Shown: in pieces, positions 22,128-28,039 of the stretch | Layout of the letters: every line of letters starts with the position of its first letter | How positions within the stretch are numbered: the stretch's first letter is position 1 | Source: a virus | Strand: one strand, 5' to 3' | Length of the DNA stretch: 28,039 nucleotides | Virus record (IMG/VR): IMGVR_UViG_3300017755_000070 | Coordinates: 1-28,039 of that record | Position numbers and translations under genes: made by a program | The notes under the pieces: generated by a model | The model's database searches: none | Told to the model about the DNA's origin: nothing | Seen by the model: the letters and a program-made list of their open reading frames with translations, nothing else

Positions 22128-23810
22128 ATGGCAACGAATTTATCTACAAAAACATTAGAGTTAAGAAACGCAGAAGCTTTCGCAAACTCTTTCTCATCTG
22201 AAATTTCATATATTTTTATAGGAGATAGCACGCCATATCTTAATGATGCAAATTCTCCACCACAAATAGTACAGACACCAGAAGTTTTATCTGATGTTTT
22301 AAATTCAATGGTTGCTTTGAAAAAAGTAACTGCTGGTGAAGTAAAGTTATCTGTGCCTAGAGTTGATTGGACTTCAGATACAAAATATATGCAATTTGAT
22401 AATTTAGCCGTAACAGAACAATTAATAGAGGGTGATGCTTCTATAAACACAAAACCATTTTATGTTATGGCACCCAGCACAAGAAATGTGTATAAATGTT
22501 TGTCAAATGGTAGTGGTTCAATTTCAACAGTAGAACCCACCGGAGATTATTCAACATCTAATGGTGTTGTTGATAATACTGGTTCTGATGGTTATGTTTG
22601 GAAGTATATGTATAACATAAGAGATAGCGACCAGTTTGTCAATTCAACTTTTATACCTGTGCCAACAAGAAATTATACCGATTTTACACCATCTTCTGAT
22701 ACTGTTTATGGTAGTTATAGTATCAGAAACGATACTGTTGTTGAAGGAGAATTAACAACTATCGTTGTTACACATCCAGGTTCAGGATATAGAGATTTTA
22801 CTAACGTAAGAACATTTGCATTTGAAACCACAAATACTAACACATCAGATGGTAAGAATAGAACCATACAGGTAACTGGTGCATTTTTAAGTGAAGTTGG
22901 CTTAACAATTGATCAAGTTGCTTCAGCTAATATGACTGTATCTGGTGGGGCTAGTTTATTTTCTGACGATACTTTTATTGAATCCGTTGATACAGTAAGA
23001 AATAAAATAACACTTACAAAACCAGTTTTAGCTAATAGTGATGGTAGTGTTTCTAATACCATTTCACTAACCACAAGAATTTTTGTTGATGGTGTTACAA
23101 CAGCATCAGAACCAGCAGAAACTTCAGCTATTTTAGGTTCAAGTGGTGCAATACAAAGGGCTAATGTTACACAATTTGGAAGTAATTATGCAGATAAAAT
23201 AAATGTAAAAGTATTCGGCACTGCTACTTCTAATATTGCAAATTTAAGAGCTGTTATACCACCATTTTTTGGTCATGGGTTTGATATAGGTAAAGATTTA
23301 TTTGCGAATAGTGTTGTGGCTGTTTCAAAATTTGGTGAAATAGACTCTACTGAAGGTGGATTAGTTCCTTCAGATTTTAGTTTTAGGCAAATAGGTCTTA
23401 TTAGAAACCCTTATAAATATGGTGTAAATACGATTAGTTCAAGTAGTAATACAGCTGATGGTGCTAATACGGTTGTAAGACAAACGACAAAAGTTTTTGT
23501 TTCATCTGGTGTATCTTATGATGACCAAGAATTTGTTTTTCAAGGAGATTCATCTACCGACTATACAGCTGGTGGATTTGTACATAGAATAGAAAGTGCT
23601 ACATTATTAGAAGTTACTCAAATTCAAGGTGAACTAGAAGTAGGAAAAGTATTAGTTGGTAGTAATTCAGGTGCATCAAGGGTAATTACACAAATTATAG
23701 ACCCAGAATTTGAACCCAAATCAGCTGATTTACTTTTTGTTGATAACAGGAACCCAATTACAAGAACAGATGGCCAAGCAGAGAGTGTTAGACTAACTAT
23801 AAGATTCTAA
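22128..23810 (+). CDS. gp8: gp8-like baseplate wedge protein (560 aa)
   Basis: gp8 is a dimeric wedge protein of the outer baseplate. T4-like features are SVPRVDW (75-81, T4 IPRRDW), NVYKCLSNG (120-128, T4 VYRCLD), a PTG turn, and DGYVWKYMYNI (154-164, T4 DGYVWEYLFEI), in the same order and spacing. The protein is longer than T4 gp8 (334): a beta-rich second half (about 230-560) contains a VTHPGSGYRDF glycine turn similar to those of gp6 and gp7 and an end module FEPKSADLLFVDNRNPITR common in phage structural proteins. Eight bases separate it from gp7. Confidence 0.85.
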   Translation: MATNLSTKTLELRNAEAFANSFSSEISYIFIGDSTPYLNDANSPPQIVQTPEVLSDVLNSMVALKKVTAGEVKLSVPRVDWTSDTKYMQFDNLAVTEQLIEGDASINTKPFYVMAPSTRNVYKCLSNGSGSISTVEPTGDYSTSNGVVDNTGSDGYVWKYMYNIRDSDQFVNSTFIPVPTRNYTDFTPSSDTVYGSYSIRNDTVVEGELTTIVVTHPGSGYRDFTNVRTFAFETTNTNTSDGKNRTIQVTGAFLSEVGLTIDQVASANMTVSGGASLFSDDTFIESVDTVRNKITLTKPVLANSDGSVSNTISLTTRIFVDGVTTASEPAETSAILGSSGAIQRANVTQFGSNYADKINVKVFGTATSNIANLRAVIPPFFGHGFDIGKDLFANSVVAVSKFGEIDSTEGGLVPSDFSFRQIGLIRNPYKYGVNTISSSSNTADGANTVVRQTTKVFVSSGVSYDDQEFVFQGDSSTDYTAGGFVHRIESATLLEVTQIQGELEVGKVLVGSNSGASRVITQIIDPEFEPKSADLLFVDNRNPITRTDGQAESVRLTIRF

Positions 23811-23819
23811 AGGTAAAAG

Positions 23820-26800
23820 ATGGCATTAGACGAATTTAAAACAACTCCATACTATGATGATTTTGACGAAGATAAAAATTTTCATAGAATACTTTTTCAA
23901 CCAGGTAGGGCGGTTCAAGCTCGTGAGTTAACACAATCACAAACAATACTACAAGACCAAGTTACTAAATTCGGTAATCATTTATTTAAAGATGGTTCTA
24001 AAGTAACTGGAGCGGATGTTTTTGGTGTTGGTGAAGGTAAGATAGATAAATTAACTATAAATTTACAACCCTCTGTTAATCACATAAACTTATCACCAAT
24101 TAACCCAATTACGGGTGTATCGGTAAATGTAGCAAGTTTTATAAATGGTTATGTAACAGTTCCAATCACAGGTATAAAAGATTCTGCAAACACTAAAAAT
24201 ATATTTTTTGTGCATCACGCTGATGCAGCTGATGCTGTTACAAATGACCCACCTACGTTATATGTTTCACATATCAAATCAATAGGTTTATACCTTGCTA
24301 ACGGTGCATTAAATTCAGTTAATGCTAATGGTAGTAGTGGTGTAACTTTAGGTAATGTTAGTGTTGGTGCAAATGCAACTTTAAATGTATACTCTTCAAT
24401 TGTAGTAAATACAGAAAATCTAATAACACAAGTAACTGCAAATTCAAATCCTTATGGTGATGCTAAACTATTAGGTGTAACAGAAGGTGTTTTCTATACA
24501 AGTGGTGTTTTTGTAAAGAATCAACAACAGATAGTTGCAGCTGACAAATATGGTAAAACTGCAAATGTTTCAGTAGGATTTGACGTAACAGAAAGTATAG
24601 TAAAATCTTCTGATGATAGTAGTTTACTTGACCCTGCTTTAGATTCTTCAAACTATTTAGCTACTGGTGCTGATAGATATAAAATTAATTTAACTTTATC
24701 AAGAAAACAATTAGACGATACAACAAAGTCAATACCAGAATTATCTACATCAAAGTATATAGAAATTGCAAGATACAAAAATGGTCAATTAGTCAAAGAT
24801 GCTACTAAAACAAAATATTCTGATTTAGGTAGAACACTTGCAAGAAGAACTTTTGACGAATCTGGTGATTACATAATAAGAGGCCTTGAACCTAGAGTTG
24901 CTAATTTAGGAAATTCATCAAATGGTATTCTTACGGTAGACAAAGGTAAAGCTTATGTAAAAGGTTATGAAATATTAAAAATAGCTGATACAAATATAAA
25001 TTTACCAAAAGCAAGAGATACAGAAACAGCTAACACTTATAGTTTAGAACAATCATATGGTAACTTTATCTTTATTAACGGTGCAAATAACACCTTATTT
25101 ACAGATAATGTATCATTTCCTAAAATTTCACTACACTCATCAAATTTGGCAAATGGCGGACCACAGTCAACAGTACAATCATTTGCACAAAATACAAAAA
25201 TAGGTGAGGCTCATGTAAAGAATATAGAGTTCTTTAAAAATGATAGTTCGGGTAGAGAAAATAATGTATATAAGTTATCACTTTTTAATGTTAGAAATAC
25301 AAGTAATTTACCACTAAGTTTAACAAGAACCGTGGTTGGTATAGGTGTAAATAATTCTGCTAATGCTAATGCAAACTTAGATTCTACATCTATTCAAACA
25401 CATAGAACACCGGCTCAATTAGCAAACGGCACAAATAACATGGTCGTTGTTGATGCGACTGATATTCGTATTGGTGATATGGTAGAAGGTCATAATGTAT
25501 CTAACAACGGGCCAGTAGCTGCAGGAAATACTGGTTCAGCATCTTTAGCTCAACAAGGTCTTGGTAGAAGAATAGCATATGTTACAGCTGTTAGAGGTAC
25601 AAATGTTGAAATAAGTTGTACGGTATTTTCTGGAACAACCACCGACCTAGGTGATGGTTTCTTTACTAATTCTGGTTCAAATAACTATACTTTTAGTAGA
25701 TCTGTTTTTTCAGATGCAAATGAAGATACTTCACTTTTCCCAATGTCATATAATTATGTGGCAAATACTGGAACTGAAAGTTTTAGTTATCAAATAAGAA
25801 AACTTTTTCCTTCAGTTAGTTTTACTGGAGGTGTAGGTACAATACAATCTGGTGATGGTGATAAAACTTTTGTAGCTGCATCATCAACAACTGCTAAACA
25901 AAAAAATTATCAAGTAACTGTTACCGGTTCTGGAACATCTACAAATCCAGTAGGACTTCAAGTCCCAGTCATAGACTCTGTTACAGTAACAGGCGGTGCT
26001 ACACCGGCTGCTGAAATAAATCTTGGTGATGGCTCATTTGGTGGTACTGCAAATGTTATAGCAACTTTACAGGTTCAAAATGGTCAAGGTGATAGAAGAG
26101 TATTAACATCAAGAAAAAAATATAAAAATTATGCAAATGGTACACACACTCAAGTAGATGGTGGTAAAACTAAAAGAGTGTCATTAGGTCAAGGTCATGT
26201 TATAAACGTAGAGGCAATTTACATTGCAACTCCAGGAAATAATGCTACTGATGCCAACGTAAATGTAAGAAATGCTTTTACTTTTGATACGGGCCAAAGA
26301 GATAGTTTCTTTGATTATGGCACTATTAGATTGAAGGCTAACAACTCATTAGCAAATGGTTATCCAGATACATCAACAATAAATGTTGGTGTAATGAATG
26401 TGATATTCCATCACGTTGAGGCAAACGGCCTTGGTTATATTGATTCAGCTTCATACAACCAAGTTTTAAAGTATGAATCAATACCACAATTTACTAAAAA
26501 AGATGGTACTATCATATCTTTAAGAGATAGTATAGATTTCCGACCATATAGAACTGCTGATAACACACCTAACGCATACTCAAATAATAATATGGTATTT
26601 TCTAAACTAGAAATGCCAGATTCAGAAGATCCAACAGCTGTTATGAAATTATCATATTTCATACCTAGAAATGATAAATTAGTTTTAGGTTTTGATGGTA
26701 ACTTTAGAGTTATTCAAGGTGAACCTGCTTTAAATGACCCACCAACCCCAGCAGATGATCCTGATTCAATGACTGTGGCTAAATTGGCCTTAGAGGCATA

Positions 26801-28039
26801 CACAGCACAGGCAAGTAATGTAAAATTAGAGATTGTTAAAAACAAAAGATATACAATGAAAGATATAAGCGGTCTTGATGATCGTTTAACAAGAGTTGAA
26901 TATTATACGTCTTTAAATTTACTAGAGAGCGAATTAGCCTCAACAACTTTCTTTTCCAACAACAATACTGAACTTCTTAGTAATGGATTTGTTGTAGATC
27001 CGTTTAGAGGTCATAGCATAGGTGATGTTGCTAACCCTGATTATAAAATTGCTGTTGATCCAGCCAACGGTCTTATGAGACCTAGATTTAAGGCTAATGC
27101 AGCTTCAGCATCAGAATCGACACTAAACGCCTCTTTAAGAAATACTGGCAATAGATTAACATTAAATTATGGTACAGATGTTTATACTGCACAGGCAGTT
27201 GCGACTGGTACAATAAATGTTAACCCATTTAATGTAGTTGGTTTTGTAGGTCATGTTAAACTTGCAACTGAAGTAGCTACTTACGCTGATTTTGGTGCGA
27301 GACCATTTGTTGGAGTTAACACAGAAGGTAACTCAGATAATTATGAATATGGAGAAAACTATACAGGTTCAACATGGAGTGAATGGAATTTAGTTAGTTA
27401 TGATAGAAGTGATGCAAAAGTGTTTACATACTATGATACAACAAACCAAAAAGTAAAAACAACTACATCAGCTGAAGAAGCAGGATATTATAGTCAAAAA
27501 ACTGAAACTGATAAAGTTTTTTATTATGCAGCTTCTCAAAATATTGACTTTGAAATTTATGGTTATAAACCTAACACGATTGTTCATGCCTTCATAGATA
27601 ATAGAAATGTATCAGATAGGCTAAATAGATTTAACTCTGATACATCTGCTTATGAAAATTCTGTAACAATCATATCTGATGAAAATGGTTTTGCAAAAGG
27701 TAGAATAATATTACCGAATAATCCAGAAACAAACGAACAGTTTTTTGCTGGCGAACATCAGATTATATTCTGTGATGCTATTATTAATCCTACATTTCAT
27801 ACAACATTAGCTTCAACTAGATATTTTTCTGGAACTCCTAGAGTTGAAACAACTGAAGCAGAAGATTCTGTTGTACAACAAATACCAGCTCAACCAGCAA
27901 GTTATGATTGTGATTTCTATTGGGATCAAGTAAATCAAAATCCTGATTGTATTACACTTGCTCAAAAAAATGCAGATTTAGTTAATAGAGAGGGTCTTGA
28001 TTCTACTGTTGTAAACAATTGGGGACCAATAATATACTC
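23820..28039 (+). CDS. Large baseplate/tail structural protein, DUF4815-type, incomplete at window end (at least 1406 aa)
   Basis: The frame is open from the ATG at 23820 (behind AAAGGTAAAAG) to the end of the window, so the C-terminus is missing. The N-terminus (YYDDFDEDKNFHRILFQPGR, then AVQARELTQSQTILQDQ, 31-47, and FGNHLFKDGS) matches the DUF4815 type found in many marine phage structural proteins. Further features are a YLATGADRYKINLTLSRK stretch and TVDKGKAYVKGYEI (about 375-388), and long Asn/Thr/Ser-rich beta regions. In cyanophages such a protein follows gp8 and takes the place of T4 gp9/gp10, which join the baseplate to fibres. Which of these it replaces cannot be told from the sequence. 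Confidence 0.85.
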   Translation, partial: MALDEFKTTPYYDDFDEDKNFHRILFQPGRAVQARELTQSQTILQDQVTKFGNHLFKDGSKVTGADVFGVGEGKIDKLTINLQPSVNHINLSPINPITGVSVNVASFINGYVTVPITGIKDSANTKNIFFVHHADAADAVTNDPPTLYVSHIKSIGLYLANGALNSVNANGSSGVTLGNVSVGANATLNVYSSIVVNTENLITQVTANSNPYGDAKLLGVTEGVFYTSGVFVKNQQQIVAADKYGKTANVSVGFDVTESIVKSSDDSSLLDPALDSSNYLATGADRYKINLTLSRKQLDDTTKSIPELSTSKYIEIARYKNGQLVKDATKTKYSDLGRTLARRTFDESGDYIIRGLEPRVANLGNSSNGILTVDKGKAYVKGYEILKIADTNINLPKARDTETANTYSLEQSYGNFIFINGANNTLFTDNVSFPKISLHSSNLANGGPQSTVQSFAQNTKIGEAHVKNIEFFKNDSSGRENNVYKLSLFNVRNTSNLPLSLTRTVVGIGVNNSANANANLDSTSIQTHRTPAQLANGTNNMVVVDATDIRIGDMVEGHNVSNNGPVAAGNTGSASLAQQGLGRRIAYVTAVRGTNVEISCTVFSGTTTDLGDGFFTNSGSNNYTFSRSVFSDANEDTSLFPMSYNYVANTGTESFSYQIRKLFPSVSFTGGVGTIQSGDGDKTFVAASSTTAKQKNYQVTVTGSGTSTNPVGLQVPVIDSVTVTGGATPAAEINLGDGSFGGTANVIATLQVQNGQGDRRVLTSRKKYKNYANGTHTQVDGGKTKRVSLGQGHVINVEAIYIATPGNNATDANVNVRNAFTFDTGQRDSFFDYGTIRLKANNSLANGYPDTSTINVGVMNVIFHHVEANGLGYIDSASYNQVLKYESIPQFTKKDGTIISLRDSIDFRPYRTADNTPNAYSNNNMVFSKLEMPDSEDPTAVMKLSYFIPRNDKLVLGFDGNFRVIQGEPALNDPPTPADDPDSMTVAKLALEAYTAQASNVKLEIVKNKRYTMKDISGLDDRLTRVEYYTSLNLLESELASTTFFSNNNTELLSNGFVVDPFRGHSIGDVANPDYKIAVDPANGLMRPRFKANAASASESTLNASLRNTGNRLTLNYGTDVYTAQAVATGTINVNPFNVVGFVGHVKLATEVATYADFGARPFVGVNTEGNSDNYEYGENYTGSTWSEWNLVSYDRSDAKVFTYYDTTNQKVKTTTSAEEAGYYSQKTETDKVFYYAASQNIDFEIYGYKPNTIVHAFIDNRNVSDRLNRFNSDTSAYENSVTIISDENGFAKGRIILPNNPETNEQFFAGEHQIIFCDAIINPTFHTTLASTRYFSGTPRVETTEAEDSVVQQIPAQPASYDCDFYWDQVNQNPDCITLAQKNADLVNREGLDSTVVNNWGPIIY

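Noticed and set aside
1-28039. tRNA genes, CRISPR arrays, insertion sequences, attachment sites
   Set aside because: None could be recognised by eye. The window is nearly continuous coding sequence and leaves almost no space for them.

Overview
This AT-rich window (roughly one third G+C by eye) is a contiguous piece of the genome of a T4-like marine myovirus. The proteins look most like those of cyanophages and SAR11 phages of the HTVC008M type, judged from remembered family features and not from a search. No host genes, tRNAs, insertion sequences or CRISPR arrays were seen. The DNA is almost entirely coding, with short gaps and many overlapping start/stop codons.

Region 1 (1-4957, + strand) is a replication and late-transcription-control block. 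It holds four or five small proteins of unknown function, a PD-(D/E)XK RecB/Cas4-like nuclease, a small membrane protein, a gp33-like late-transcription co-activator, the gp59 helicase loader, an unknown His/Lys/Gly-rich protein and the gp32 ssDNA-binding protein. The order gp33-gp59-gp32 mirrors the T4 cluster. Two near-consensus sigma70-type promoters (TTGAC[T/A], 17 bp, TATAAT/TATGAT) precede the small membrane protein and gp32. A strong intrinsic terminator follows gp32.

Region 2 (4955-11056, - strand) is a tail and head-completion operon. In transcription order it holds gp4 head-completion nuclease, a gp54/gp19-family tail-tube-type protein, gp26, a gp51-like frame that has no start codon of its own, two related 650- and 615-residue structural proteins, and a 54-residue ORF. 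The gp51-like frame lies in the -1 frame directly behind a T TTT TTC heptamer at the end of gp26, so it is probably made by programmed -1 frameshifting as a gp26-gp51 fusion. This is the same logic as the G/GT tail-assembly chaperones of lambda. The gene directly behind such a chaperone pair is normally the tape measure, which makes the two related proteins tape-measure candidates. The second one carries a T4-type lysozyme domain.

Region 3 (11088-28039, + strand) is the baseplate operon: gp48, gp53, gp27, gp5 (without a lysozyme domain), gp25, gp6 (apparently broken by a one-base frameshift near 17020), gp7 (very large, with a lectin/MAM-like stretch inside), gp8 and a giant DUF4815-type protein that runs off the end of the window. 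Late-promoter-like octamers (CATAAATA or TATAAATA) occur upstream of gp54 and gp48 and, oddly, only four bases before the gp25 and gp8 start codons.

The most interesting signals are the putative gp26/gp51 frameshift, the paired tape-measure candidates that share an N-terminal tag, the transfer of the cell-wall lysozyme from gp5 to one of these proteins with a Thr-to-His change at a catalytic position, and a completely cysteine-free gp32.
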